Shown piece by piece: positions 8,307-16,714 of a DNA stretch of 64,000 bases. Numbering within the stretch: the stretch's first letter is position 1; every line of letters begins with the position of its first letter. Below the pieces are notes generated by a model. That model had not been told where the DNA came from. It was given only the letters and a program-made list of their open reading frames with translations, and did not search any database. Source of the stretch: Pseudomonas sp. GOM7 (lineage in GTDB: Bacteria > Pseudomonadota > Gammaproteobacteria > Pseudomonadales > Pseudomonadaceae); contig NZ_CP113519.1 in NCBI RefSeq assembly GCF_026723825.1, forward strand, positions 186,001 to 250,000. The letters are read 5' to 3'. The translations under genes and the position numbers were made by a program.

Positions 8307-9278
8307 ATGACTGTGCTACTTGCCAGCGATACGCTTCGCCAGGTGCTTCGTGCCCTCATGGTCGTGCTGCTGTGGAGCGTCGTATCCATGGCCAGCGCCG
8401 CCGATTACCCGAGCCGCGCCATTTCGCTGATCGTGCCGTATGGCGCGGGCGGCACCACGGACATTTCCGCCCGGCGCCTGGCGGCGCTGGCCGAGCCGCT
8501 GCTGGGTCAGCCAGTGGTGGTGGAGAACCGTCCCGGTGGCGGTGGCATCAATGCCATGCGCGCGCTGGCGGCGGCCAAGCCCGATGGCTACGCGCTGATC
8601 GCCACCACCTCGTCGCCGTTGTTCGTGACCCCGGCACTGCGCCCGGTTGGCTACGACCCGATCGGTGATTTCACTTCGTTGATGAACTATTCCGGCCCCT
8701 ACCACGGCGTGCTGGTGCGGGCCGACAGTCCTTATCACTCGCTGGATGAGCTGATCCGCGCGGCGGCTTCGGGCAAGCGCCTGACCTACGGCACCGCTGG
8801 TGCGCTGAGTGGCCCGCGGCTGACCTTCACCGCGCTGGCACGCAAGACCCATGCAGACCTGCAGCACGTGCCCTTCAGCAGTGCCTCCAGCGTCACGGCG
8901 GCGTTGCTCGGCGGACATATCGACATTGCCCTGGTGCCCGCCTATCGCGACCTGGTCAGGAGTGAGCGCCTGCGTTTGCTCGGCGTGCTCGACGACAGTC
9001 GCGACCCGGATTTCCCGCAGGTGCAAACCCTGACCGAAGCCGGCTACGCCATCGAATTCCCCTCCATCGTCGGCCTGATGGTGCCGCGCGGGGTGCCCGT
9101 CGAGCGCGTCGAGCGCCTGCGTGCGGCGTTCGCCGAAGCGGCAGCCTCTGAGGCTTTCGCGCGAGACATGGACAAGCTCAGCCAGCCGGTGCGGATCATG
9201 TCCGGCGCGCATATGGATGAGGTGATCCAGCGCAATCTGCTGGTCTACCGCAACCTGGCCGAGGAGCTGAAGCGATGA
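8307..9278 (+). CDS. Tripartite tricarboxylate transporter solute-binding protein (TctC/Bug family), first set
   Basis: A 323-aa periplasmic binding protein. The signal peptide ends VVSMASAAD; the mature part begins YPSRAISLIVPYGAGGTTDISARRLA, the TctC/Bug hallmark. VVENRPGGGG, TYGTAGALSGPRL and the GLMVPRGVP segment follow the family pattern. It feeds the TctB/TctA pair downstream. Its stop overlaps the start of the next gene by 4 bp (ATGA). Confidence 0.93.
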   Translation: MTVLLASDTLRQVLRALMVVLLWSVVSMASAADYPSRAISLIVPYGAGGTTDISARRLAALAEPLLGQPVVVENRPGGGGINAMRALAAAKPDGYALIATTSSPLFVTPALRPVGYDPIGDFTSLMNYSGPYHGVLVRADSPYHSLDELIRAAASGKRLTYGTAGALSGPRLTFTALARKTHADLQHVPFSSASSVTAALLGGHIDIALVPAYRDLVRSERLRLLGVLDDSRDPDFPQVQTLTEAGYAIEFPSIVGLMVPRGVPVERVERLRAAFAEAAASEAFARDMDKLSQPVRIMSGAHMDEVIQRNLLVYRNLAEELKR

Positions 9279-9751
9279 GTGCCAAGCTGTCCGGCGGCGA
9301 GGCCGCCAAACCCTGCCGTTTCGGCCTGCAGAGCCTGGCTGCCACGGTCATCCTGCTGCTGGCGCTTGCTGGCCTGGTCGCCCTGAAAAGTCAGGTATTG
9401 GTATTCGACTTCGGCGACAGTGGCCCGGATGCGCGGTTCTTCCCACGGTTGATTCTCGCCCTGCTGGTGCTGGTCACCGGCCTGCGCCTGTGGTTGCGGC
9501 GCGCAGACCTCGAAGAGGCGCCGGGCGCGGTGCTGGACTGGGGGCGTGTGCTGCTGATTGGCCTGCTGATCGCCGTTGCCGTGCTGCTCATGGATGCGCT
9601 GGGCTTTCTGCTCTGTGCGACGGCGGTCGGTGTGCTGCTGGCCTGGGTGCTGGGTGAGCGGCGGCTGCTGTTTGGCCTGCTGCTGCCGTTGGCGGTTGCC
9701 GTGCTGGTCGCTTTCGGTGCGCGCTACGCGCTGAACATTCCTCTTCCCTGA
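9275..9751 (+). CDS. TTT transporter small membrane subunit (TctB family), first set
   Basis: A 158-aa four-helix membrane protein with the short conserved FPRLILALLVLVTGLRLW and LLIGLLIAVAVLLMDALGFLLCATA segments of TctB proteins. It overlaps the binding-protein gene by 4 bp and precedes tctA by 15 bp, so one operon encodes the complete transporter. Confidence 0.88.
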   Translation: MSAKLSGGEAAKPCRFGLQSLAATVILLLALAGLVALKSQVLVFDFGDSGPDARFFPRLILALLVLVTGLRLWLRRADLEEAPGAVLDWGRVLLIGLLIAVAVLLMDALGFLLCATAVGVLLAWVLGERRLLFGLLLPLAVAVLVAFGARYALNIPLP

Positions 9752-9766
9752 CTGGCGGAGCCTGCC

Positions 9767-11251
9767 ATGCTTCTCGAAGCCTTTTATGCATTGTTCGACA
9801 TCTGGGTGCTGGTCGCGGCTGTCTGCGGTGTGGTCGTCGGCATCATCATCGGCGCCATTCCGGGCCTTGGCCCGACCATGGCCATCGCCCTGCTGATTCC
9901 GGTGACCTTCGGCATGTCGCCGGTTCCGGCGATCATCCTGTTACTGGGGGTTTACCAGGGCGCGATCTTCGGCGGTTCGATCTCCGCCATTCTGCTCGGC
10001 GTGCCGGGTACGCCTTCATCGGCTGCAACCGTGATCGACGGATACCCCATGGCGCGACAGGGGCGAGCGGGGGAAGCGCTGCGCGTGGCGCTGTATGCCA
10101 GCGTGTTCGGCAACCTGTTCAGTTGTGTGGTGCTGGTTCTGCTGGCACAGCCGCTGGCCGCCTTCGCCCTGGACTTCGGCCCGGCGCAGATGGCTGCGCT
10201 GATGTTCTTCGCGCTGTCGATCATCGTCCTCTTCGGCGGTGGTTCCCGGCTCGATTCGGCGATCATGGTGCTGGTCGGCATCGCCGCCGGCGTCGTCGGT
10301 CTCGATCCCATCGAGGGCCTGCCGCGCTTCACCTTCGGCAGCTTCTCGGCCGAGGATGGCCTGCAGTTGATTCCGGTGCTGATCGGCCTGTTCGCCATGT
10401 CCGAAGTGCTGCAACAGGTCTTCGACCGCCGTCGTGGTGAGCTGCCGCAGGCCGATCCGGTGGCGGTGGATGGCGGCAAGGTGGGCTTTCTGGCCATGTG
10501 GCGGATGCGCAGTACGCTGCTGCTGTCGTCGCTGATCGGCACCTTCGTCGGCATCCTGCCGGGCATCGGCTCCACCGTGCCGGCCTTCGTCAGCTACAAC
10601 CTGGCGCGCTCGCGCTCGTCACGCAAGGATGCTTTCGGCAAGGGTGAAGCGGAAGGTGTGGCTGCGCCGGAGGCGGCCAACAACGCGGTGACCGGCGGGG
10701 CGCTGGTGCCGACCCTGGCGCTGGGCATTCCCGGTGATGCGGTGACCGCCGTGATCCTCGGCGCCTTCATGTTGCAGGGCCTGACCCCCGGGCCGTTCCT
10801 GTTCCGTGACCACGGCGTGGAGATCTACGCGATCTTCCTGGCGCTGATCCTGCTGTCGATCCCCTGCGTGATCTTTGGCCTGGCCATGTTCCGTGGCGCG
10901 GTGCACGTGATCCGCATTCAGGCGCGCCACCTCTATCCGCTGATCGCCATTCTCGCCCTGTTCGGCGCCTATTCGGTGAACAACAACCTGTTCGACGTTG
11001 GCGTCATGCTCGCCGCGGGTGGTGTCGGCTTCGCCCTGCGCCGTGCCGGTTTCCCGCTGCCGCCGCTGTTGATCGGCCTGATTCTCGGGCAGCCGCTGGA
11101 GCAGAGCCTGCGCCAGGCATTGTTGGCCGGTGGCGGCAGTGCCGACATCTTCCTCAACTCGCCCATCGTCCTGGCACTGCTCGGGGTGACCCTGCTGTGC
11201 ATGCTCGGGGCGGCCTGGCAGCACCTGCGCCAGGCGCGTCGCGGAGTCTGA
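9767..11251 (+). CDS. TTT transporter large membrane subunit (TctA family), first set
   Basis: A 494-aa permease. Family signatures are GAIPGLGPTMAIALLIPVTF, the YQGAIFGGSISAILLGVPGTPSSAATVIDGYPMA block, GILPGIGSTVPAFVSYNLARS and PEAANNAVTGGALVPTLALGIPGDAVTAV. It forms the transport path with TctB. The amidohydrolase gene follows after 2 bp. Substrate unknown; citrate, tartrate, aldarates and aromatic-derived diacids are known for relatives. Confidence 0.94.
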   Translation: MLLEAFYALFDIWVLVAAVCGVVVGIIIGAIPGLGPTMAIALLIPVTFGMSPVPAIILLLGVYQGAIFGGSISAILLGVPGTPSSAATVIDGYPMARQGRAGEALRVALYASVFGNLFSCVVLVLLAQPLAAFALDFGPAQMAALMFFALSIIVLFGGGSRLDSAIMVLVGIAAGVVGLDPIEGLPRFTFGSFSAEDGLQLIPVLIGLFAMSEVLQQVFDRRRGELPQADPVAVDGGKVGFLAMWRMRSTLLLSSLIGTFVGILPGIGSTVPAFVSYNLARSRSSRKDAFGKGEAEGVAAPEAANNAVTGGALVPTLALGIPGDAVTAVILGAFMLQGLTPGPFLFRDHGVEIYAIFLALILLSIPCVIFGLAMFRGAVHVIRIQARHLYPLIAILALFGAYSVNNNLFDVGVMLAAGGVGFALRRAGFPLPPLLIGLILGQPLEQSLRQALLAGGGSADIFLNSPIVLALLGVTLLCMLGAAWQHLRQARRGV

Positions 11252-11253
11252 TC

Positions 11254-12054
11254 ATGCGCCTGCCAGCCGTAGCACCGATGTGCGATTGCCATATCCATGT
11301 GTTCTCGCCGACTCGTGCCTATGCCGAGGCCAGCTATCAGCCGCCGCGCAAGAGCATCGAGGCGTTCCGCCAGGAGGCGCAGGTCGATGGCATGCGCCGT
11401 GCGGTGCTGGTGCAGGCATCGATCGATGGCAGTGACAACGGCCATCTGCTCGAGGTGCTGCGCAATACCACGGATATCGAGCTGCGCGGCGTGGCGATGA
11501 TCGACGAGCACAGCCAGAACCTCGCTGATCTGGCCGCCGCCGGTGTGCGCGCAATCCGCATTCAGGATCGCACTCGCCTCGGTATCAACGACCTGCCGCG
11601 CCTGCCGGCCCTGGCCGCGCGGGCGGCCGAGCAGGACTGGCATGTCGAGCTGAATACCGAGCCGCAGCGTTACGCGGCGCTGCAGGCTCGGCTCGGTGAA
11701 CTGCCGGCAGGGCAGGCGTTGGTGCTCGATCACTTCGGCCAGATCGCTCCCGGCAGTGCCGAGGATCTCGCCGGCCTGAGCCGTCTGCTCGACAGCGGGC
11801 GGGTGTGGGTCAAGCTGGCGCCGACCCGAGTCAGTCGTCGGCCTGGCCTTTATGACGACCTCGCCGCGCCGCTGCGCCATCTGCTCACGCACTACCTCGA
11901 ACGCTGCCTCTGGGGTAGCGACTGGCCGCATGTGATGACGGCCGAGCCGTTGCCGCAGTCGGCGGACATGCTGGCGTTCCTGCAGCGCGAGCTGAATAGC
12001 CGTCAGTTGCAGGCCTGTCTGGTGGACAACCCGGCTTGGCTATACCGTTTCTAG
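11254..12054 (+). CDS. Amidohydrolase 2 family lactonase (COG3618; LigI/galactarolactone-isomerase-like)
   Basis: A 266-aa TIM-barrel metal hydrolase. It starts with the metal-binding CDCHIHVFSP, has VLVQASIDGSDN, VELNTEPQ, VLDHFGQIAPG, and ends with the conserved catalytic Asp in LWGSDWPHV. Characterised relatives hydrolyse or isomerise lactones (2-pyrone-4,6-dicarboxylate lactonase, D-galactarolactone isomerase). Translational linkage to tctA suggests the imported compound is a lactone or is converted through one. The ATG at 11254 is chosen because it immediately follows the tctA stop. Confidence 0.85.
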   Translation: MRLPAVAPMCDCHIHVFSPTRAYAEASYQPPRKSIEAFRQEAQVDGMRRAVLVQASIDGSDNGHLLEVLRNTTDIELRGVAMIDEHSQNLADLAAAGVRAIRIQDRTRLGINDLPRLPALAARAAEQDWHVELNTEPQRYAALQARLGELPAGQALVLDHFGQIAPGSAEDLAGLSRLLDSGRVWVKLAPTRVSRRPGLYDDLAAPLRHLLTHYLERCLWGSDWPHVMTAEPLPQSADMLAFLQRELNSRQLQACLVDNPAWLYRF

Positions 12055-12242
12055 ACTTTAAATAATGGAACGATGTTTTCATTTATATGGTTTGGTGGCC
12101 TGAGGCTGGCTGGTTGGGCTGTGGGTTGCCTTCATCGCGATTCTGCTGTTTTTTCGGGATAAAGCATTTCATTCCGCATGATCTGTGTGCTTTGCACAGG
12201 TTTCCCTGTGGGCGCGACTGCAATGAAACTGAAATGTCGTTA

Positions 12243-12270
12243 TTGAAATGGCATTTCTATATGTTAGGCT
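12243..12270 (+). promoter_or_regulatory. Promoter with overlapping operator (copy 3)
   Basis: TTGAAA, a 16-bp spacer, then TAGGCT. GAAATGGCATTTC at 12245-12257 covers the -35 element. This is the third copy of the module and precedes the second TTT operon. A poorer relative of the operator may lie at 12065-12082. Confidence 0.6.
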
Positions 12271-12331
12271 TCAGCCTATTCGCGGCAGGCCCGATCTGCC
12301 TCTGGTGAAATAGAACAACAAGGTTCGCACC

Positions 12332-12502
12332 ATGAGTCGAAGCATCTCCCTGGCGGGCGCCTGGCTGCAGCCTTGCCCGCTGTCCATTGGCGCTGCTGCG
12401 CCGAGCTATCAGCCCCACTCCTCATGCGTCTGCTGCCTTGCGCCGCAGCCTGCGCCTGCCGCTGCCCGGCTGGCGCCTGTCTCCTGCTGTTTGACAATCT
12501 GA
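12332..12502 (+). pseudogene. Leader ORF, heavily decayed copy of the dehydrogenase 5' end
   Basis: The segment AAGGTTCGCACCATGAGTCG matches the leaders at 1940-1960 and 7257-7275. The frame runs 56 codons (MSRSISLAGAW...) to a TGA and resembles the dehydrogenase only over the first few residues. It is followed at once by two hairpins. Either it is a remnant of promoter duplication, or a short leader peptide now used for attenuation. The sequence does not decide. Confidence 0.5.
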
Positions 12503-12528
12503 CCGGCCTGCCTGCCGGTCGTCAGAAC

Positions 12529-12558
12529 GGCGCGCCCGGGTTTTGCCGGGGCGCCTTT
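12529..12558 (+). terminator. Intrinsic terminator / possible attenuator before the second TTT operon
   Basis: GGCGC-CCCGG pairs with CCGGG-GCGCC (one bulged G, TTTT in the loop) and is followed by TTT. A second hairpin, GACCGGC / GCCGGTC, sits just upstream at 12501-12520, overlapping the leader ORF stop. The pair lies between promoter copy 3 and the TctC gene, a position that would suit attenuation. Confidence 0.45.
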
Positions 12559-12625
12559 GCATAGAGAAAAAGGGCCAAGGCAGTAGTTGCCACGGCTATC
12601 AGGAAGCCCCAACGAGGATCGCCCC

Positions 12626-13606
12626 ATGATCGGCAAAATCACAAGAAAGCTAACGGCCAGTGCCCTGTTCGCCCTGGCCATGTCGACTCTCCCGGCTCAG
12701 GCGGATGATTATCCGCAGGGCAATATCGATTTCATCGTGCCGTTCCCGCCAGGTGGCGGCACCGACATCTCCGCGCGTCAGCTGACCCAGCAGATCAGCG
12801 AAAGCACCGGCTGGACCTTCGTGGTCGAGAACCGCCCGGGCGCCGGTGGCAACATCGGTCTGGCACAGCTGGCCCGGGCCAAGGCCGACGGCCTCAACCT
12901 GGCCATCGGCCAGACCTCCAACCTGGCGGTCAATCCGAGCCTGTACAAGGACATCCCCTATGACCCGCTGAAGGACTTCCGCCAGATCGCGGTGATCTCC
13001 ACCCAGCCCATGGTCATCGTCACCCGCAGCGATTCGCCGATCAAAGACCTGCCCAGCTTTCTCGCCGATGCCAAGGCCGAACCAGGCCGTCTGCTGTTCG
13101 GCACACCCGGCTCGGGCACCGTGGCGCATCTGTCGCTGGAGCTGCTGCAAAGCAAGGCCGGCATCGAGCTGACCCACGTGCCGTACCCAGGCATCGCCCA
13201 GGCCATCAGTGACGTGATGGGTGGCGTGGTCGACATCTACATCGGCAGCATGCCCAGCGTCCTGCCGCATATCCGCGCCGGCTCGCTGCGGCCGCTGGCC
13301 GTCACCTCGGCGCAGCGCAGCCCGATCCTGGCGAACGTGCCGACCGTGGCCGAAAGCGGTTTCGCCGGTTTCGAGACCGCCGACTGGAAGGCCGTGGTCG
13401 GCCCGGCAGGGCTCTCCGACGAGCGCGTCGCTCAGCTCAACAAGGTGATCAACGAAGCCCTGAGTTCGGACAAGGTGCGTCAGGCCATGGAAGCCGAGGG
13501 CAGCACCGTGCTCAACGAAGACAGCGCCTACTTCACCAACCTGCTGACCCAGGAGATCGAGCGCTGGCACGACGTGATCAAGGTCTCCGGCGCCACTGTC
13601 AACTAA
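12626..13606 (+). CDS. TTT transporter solute-binding protein (TctC/Bug family), second set
   Basis: A 326-aa periplasmic protein with a signal peptide (ALFALAMSTLPAQA, cut before DDYPQ) and the TctC signatures FIVPFPPGGGTDISARQL, VVENRPGAGGNIG, FGTPGSGTVAHLS and MGGVVDIYIG. It is a paralogue of the 8307 gene but clearly diverged, so the two transporters may differ in ligand. The ATG at 12626 follows an AACGAGG ribosome site; earlier in-frame codons precede the signal peptide. Confidence 0.93.
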   Translation: MIGKITRKLTASALFALAMSTLPAQADDYPQGNIDFIVPFPPGGGTDISARQLTQQISESTGWTFVVENRPGAGGNIGLAQLARAKADGLNLAIGQTSNLAVNPSLYKDIPYDPLKDFRQIAVISTQPMVIVTRSDSPIKDLPSFLADAKAEPGRLLFGTPGSGTVAHLSLELLQSKAGIELTHVPYPGIAQAISDVMGGVVDIYIGSMPSVLPHIRAGSLRPLAVTSAQRSPILANVPTVAESGFAGFETADWKAVVGPAGLSDERVAQLNKVINEALSSDKVRQAMEAEGSTVLNEDSAYFTNLLTQEIERWHDVIKVSGATVN

Positions 13607-13661
13607 GGCTGCAGTTGCCGGGCGCAGCGTGTATCGCGCCCGGCCTGCCGAGGAATTCGCA

Positions 13662-14105
13662 ATGTCACAGCGTAACTATCAGGACGCGATCAGCGGCCTG
13701 CTGATTGCGGGGTTCGGCGTGGTGGTCGCGCTGTACGCGGTCAACCACTACAACATCGGCAGCATCCAGCGTATGGGGCCGGGCATGTTCCCGGTCGCCA
13801 TGGGTACCGCTTTGGCTGTGCTCGGCGCGCTGCTGGCCCTGTTCGCCTGGTGGCGTCCGGGCCTGCGTGAGGGCATGCCGGTACAGTGGCGCCCGGCGCT
13901 GCTGGTGCTCGGTGCCATCGGTTTCTTCGCCGTGGTGGTCACCTTCTCCGGGCTGATCCCGGCCGTGCTCGGCGTGGTGCTGATCTCCGCCATGGCCGAC
14001 CGCAAGACTCGCGCGAAGCAGGCGTTGTTGCTCGCCGCCGCGCTGGCGCTGCTCGCCTACCTGATCTTCCAGCTCGCGCTGGATATGAATTTCGACCTGT
14101 TCTGA
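13662..14105 (+). CDS. TTT transporter small membrane subunit (TctB family), second set
   Basis: A 147-aa membrane protein with four predicted helices and the TctB-type N-terminal YQDAISGLLIAGFGVVVALYA and IGSIQRMGPGMFPVAMGTALAVLGALLAL segments. The start at 13662 follows GCCGAGGAA. It lies between tctC and tctA of the second set. Confidence 0.88.
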   Translation: MSQRNYQDAISGLLIAGFGVVVALYAVNHYNIGSIQRMGPGMFPVAMGTALAVLGALLALFAWWRPGLREGMPVQWRPALLVLGAIGFFAVVVTFSGLIPAVLGVVLISAMADRKTRAKQALLLAAALALLAYLIFQLALDMNFDLF

Positions 14106-14116
14106 GGGGTGCCGGC

Positions 14117-15619
14117 ATGTCCTTCGCTGACAATCTGCTGATCGGCATGGAGACCGCCTTCTCCTGGTACAACCTGTTCTACTGCTTCGTCGGGGTGTTC
14201 ATGGGCACCTTGCTCGGGGTCATCCCGGGCATCGGTGTGCTGGCGGCCATCTCCATGCTGTTCCCGATGACCTTCCACCTGGAGCCTACCGCCGCGCTGA
14301 TCATGCTCGCCGGTATCTGGTACGGCACCAGCTACGGCGGTAGCACCGCGTCGATCCTGCTCAACGTGCCGGGCACCCCGTCCAGTGCGGTGACCTGCCT
14401 GGACGGCTACCCAATGGCCCAGCAAGGTCGCGGCGGCGTGGCGTTGTTGATGACCACCGTGGCGTCGTTCTTCGGTGGTTCGTTCGGCATCATCCTGCTG
14501 ATGAGCCTGGCCTCGACCATCAGCCACTACGCCCTGAGCTTCTCCTCGGCGGAGTATTTCGCGCTGATGCTGCTGGGCCTGGTGGCGGCCTCGAACATTT
14601 CCGGCGGCTCGCTGCTCAAGGGCCTGATCATGGTGGCTTTCGGCATCCTCTTCGGCACCGTTGGCAGCGATATCTACACCGGCACACGGCGCTTCGACTT
14701 CGGCGTGCTCGACCTGGCCGACGGCATCAACCTGGTGGCGCTGGCCATGGGGTTGTTCGGCGTCGCCGAGGTGATCGCCAGCATCGGCAAGGTCGATGGT
14801 GGTCAGGTCGACCGCCGCTCATTGCGCCTGGCGGCGATGAAGCCCAGCCGTGACGACCTCAAGCGCTCCTGGTGGCCGATGCTGCGTGGCTCCAGCATCG
14901 GTTCGTTCTTCGGCACCCTGCCAGGCACCGGCCCGTCCATCGCGGCATTTCTCGCCTATGCCACCGAGCGTCGTCTGGCGCGCGAGCCGGAGCGTTTCGG
15001 CAAGGGCGCTATCGAAGGCATCGTCGCCCCGGAATCGGCCAACAACGCCGCTGACCAGACCGCTTTCATTCCCACCCTGGCGCTGGGCATTCCCGGCAGT
15101 GCGACCATGGCGCTGATGCTCGGTGCCTTGATGATCCACGGCATTGCCCCCGGCCCACAGTTGATGGCCGAGCAGCCCTCGCTGTTCTGGGGCCTGGTGA
15201 TCAGCTTCTGGATTGGCAACCTGCTGCTGGTGATCCTCAACGTGCCACTGATCGGCCTGTGGGTGCGCCTGCTGATGGTGCCGTACCACCTGCTGTTCCC
15301 GGCGGTGCTGATGTTCGTCTGCATCGGCACCTACAGCGTCAATCACAGCGCCTTCGACGTGCTGGTGGTGACCCTGTTCGGCGCCTTCGGTTACGCCATG
15401 CGTGTGCTCGGTTTCCCCGCTGCGCCGCTGCTGCTGGGCTTCGTGCTCGGGCCGATGATGGAGGAGCATTTCCGCCGCGCCATGCTGTTGTCGCGTGGGG
15501 ATTTCATGACCTTCGTCGAGCGGCCGATCAGCGCGACCGTGCTGGCCTTCACCGTGCTGGTGCTGCTGCTGGGCTTGCGCCCGCTGCTCTCGGCCTGGCG
15601 CAAGCCGAAGCCGGTCTGA
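14117..15619 (+). CDS. TTT transporter large membrane subunit (TctA family), second set
   Basis: A 500-aa permease with GVIPGIGVLAAISMLFPMTF, GTSYGGSTASILLNVPGTPSSAVTCLDGYPMA, FGTLPGTGPSIAAFLAYATERR and PESANNAADQTAFIPTLALGIPGSATMAL. It completes the second transporter. The ATG at 14117 is used; the frame upstream is antisense-like sequence within the tctB gene. No further gene follows on this strand before the convergent regulator. Confidence 0.94.
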   Translation: MSFADNLLIGMETAFSWYNLFYCFVGVFMGTLLGVIPGIGVLAAISMLFPMTFHLEPTAALIMLAGIWYGTSYGGSTASILLNVPGTPSSAVTCLDGYPMAQQGRGGVALLMTTVASFFGGSFGIILLMSLASTISHYALSFSSAEYFALMLLGLVAASNISGGSLLKGLIMVAFGILFGTVGSDIYTGTRRFDFGVLDLADGINLVALAMGLFGVAEVIASIGKVDGGQVDRRSLRLAAMKPSRDDLKRSWWPMLRGSSIGSFFGTLPGTGPSIAAFLAYATERRLAREPERFGKGAIEGIVAPESANNAADQTAFIPTLALGIPGSATMALMLGALMIHGIAPGPQLMAEQPSLFWGLVISFWIGNLLLVILNVPLIGLWVRLLMVPYHLLFPAVLMFVCIGTYSVNHSAFDVLVVTLFGAFGYAMRVLGFPAAPLLLGFVLGPMMEEHFRRAMLLSRGDFMTFVERPISATVLAFTVLVLLLGLRPLLSAWRKPKPV

Positions 15620-15684
15620 GTCGCGCGTTGCCAGTGCCCTGAGCTTTGCGCGGGTTCAGGGCCTGGCCGGTTTGCCAGTCGCCT

Positions 15685-16599
15685 TCACGACGACTGCCGG
15701 CTGTACATCCGGCACTCGGCCAGCAGCGCCAGCAGGTTGGGGTCGCGCTCGCGCGCCTTGAGGAACACCACGCCGATATGCTGCTGCAGGTGGTACTTGG
15801 CCTGCAGCGGGATCAGCTTCACCCGGTTCTCGTACACCGCCGCCACCCGCCCCGGCAGCAGGGCGTAACCCACCCCTGAGCTGACCATGCTGAGCAGGGT
15901 GAAGATGTCCTTGACCTGCATCGCCACCTTGGGCTCGAAACCGGCCTGCTGGAACACCCGCTCGCCGTCCCGGAAGGTGGCGTAGCCCTGGGTCAGGGTG
16001 ATGAAGGTGTCGTTGCGCAGCTCGGCCAGATCCACCTCGGCGTGATCGGCGAATGGCGAGTCATTCGGTGCGGCGAGGAAGATGTCATCGGAGAACAGCG
16101 CCAACTGCTCGCAGTCCGGGTCGCTGATGCCGTCGTCGAGGGCGATGAGGATGGCGTCCAGTTCCATGTTCTTCAGCTTGTACAGCAGGTCGACGTTGGA
16201 ACCGAGCACCAGGTCGATGTTCAGCTCGCTGCGCCGCAGCTTGAGGCCCATGATCAATTGCGGCACGGTCTTCACTGTCAGCGAATAGAGCGCGCCGAGT
16301 TTGAAGCGCTCGGCGCCGAAGCCGGCCGCCTCGCGGGTCAGGCGCACCATCTCCTGGGCATCCTGGATCAGCTTCTGGGCTTTCTCTTCCAGCACGTAGG
16401 CGCTTTCCAGCGGGATCAGGTTGCGTCCCTCGTGCTTGAACAGCGGGCAGCGCAGCGCGCTTTCCAGCGAGTGGATGGCGCGGTGCACGCTGACATTGCT
16501 GGTCTGCAGCTCGCTGGCGGCGCGCGCCAGGTTGCCGCTGCGCATGAAGGCGAGAAAGACCTCCAGCTTCTTCAGGGTCAGTTCTTCATCGATCAGCAT
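15685..16599 (-). CDS. mdcR: LysR-family regulator, probably MdcR (malonate utilisation)
   Basis: A 304-aa LysR protein. The N-terminal HTH reads LTLKKLEVFLAFMRSGNLARAASELQTSNVSVHRAIHSLE, followed by CPLFKHEGRNLIPLESA. This variant (SVHRAIHSLE, HEGRNL) is the one I associate with MdcR, the activator of malonate decarboxylase genes. In P. aeruginosa mdcR lies directly after madM and converges on it; here the orientation is the same but 14.7 kb of catabolic genes stand between. Alternative: a regulator of the adjacent TTT operon. Confidence 0.7.
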   Translation of the reverse strand: MLIDEELTLKKLEVFLAFMRSGNLARAASELQTSNVSVHRAIHSLESALRCPLFKHEGRNLIPLESAYVLEEKAQKLIQDAQEMVRLTREAAGFGAERFKLGALYSLTVKTVPQLIMGLKLRRSELNIDLVLGSNVDLLYKLKNMELDAILIALDDGISDPDCEQLALFSDDIFLAAPNDSPFADHAEVDLAELRNDTFITLTQGYATFRDGERVFQQAGFEPKVAMQVKDIFTLLSMVSSGVGYALLPGRVAAVYENRVKLIPLQAKYHLQQHIGVVFLKARERDPNLLALLAECRMYSRQSS

Positions 16600-16714
16600 G
16601 GGCCTGTCCTATTCCAGCGATGGCCGATTGTGCCGCATTCGATGATCCATGCGGGGGGATTCCCGGCGACTGCGCTGCCAGGCCCGCATGCCTGTCAGCT
16701 CCAGTCGCGCGGCT

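Noticed and set aside
12065..12082. Sixth copy of the IclR operator before the second TTT operon
   Set aside because: The arms match only 5 of 6 bases and the spacer is one base longer, so it is not listed as a site.
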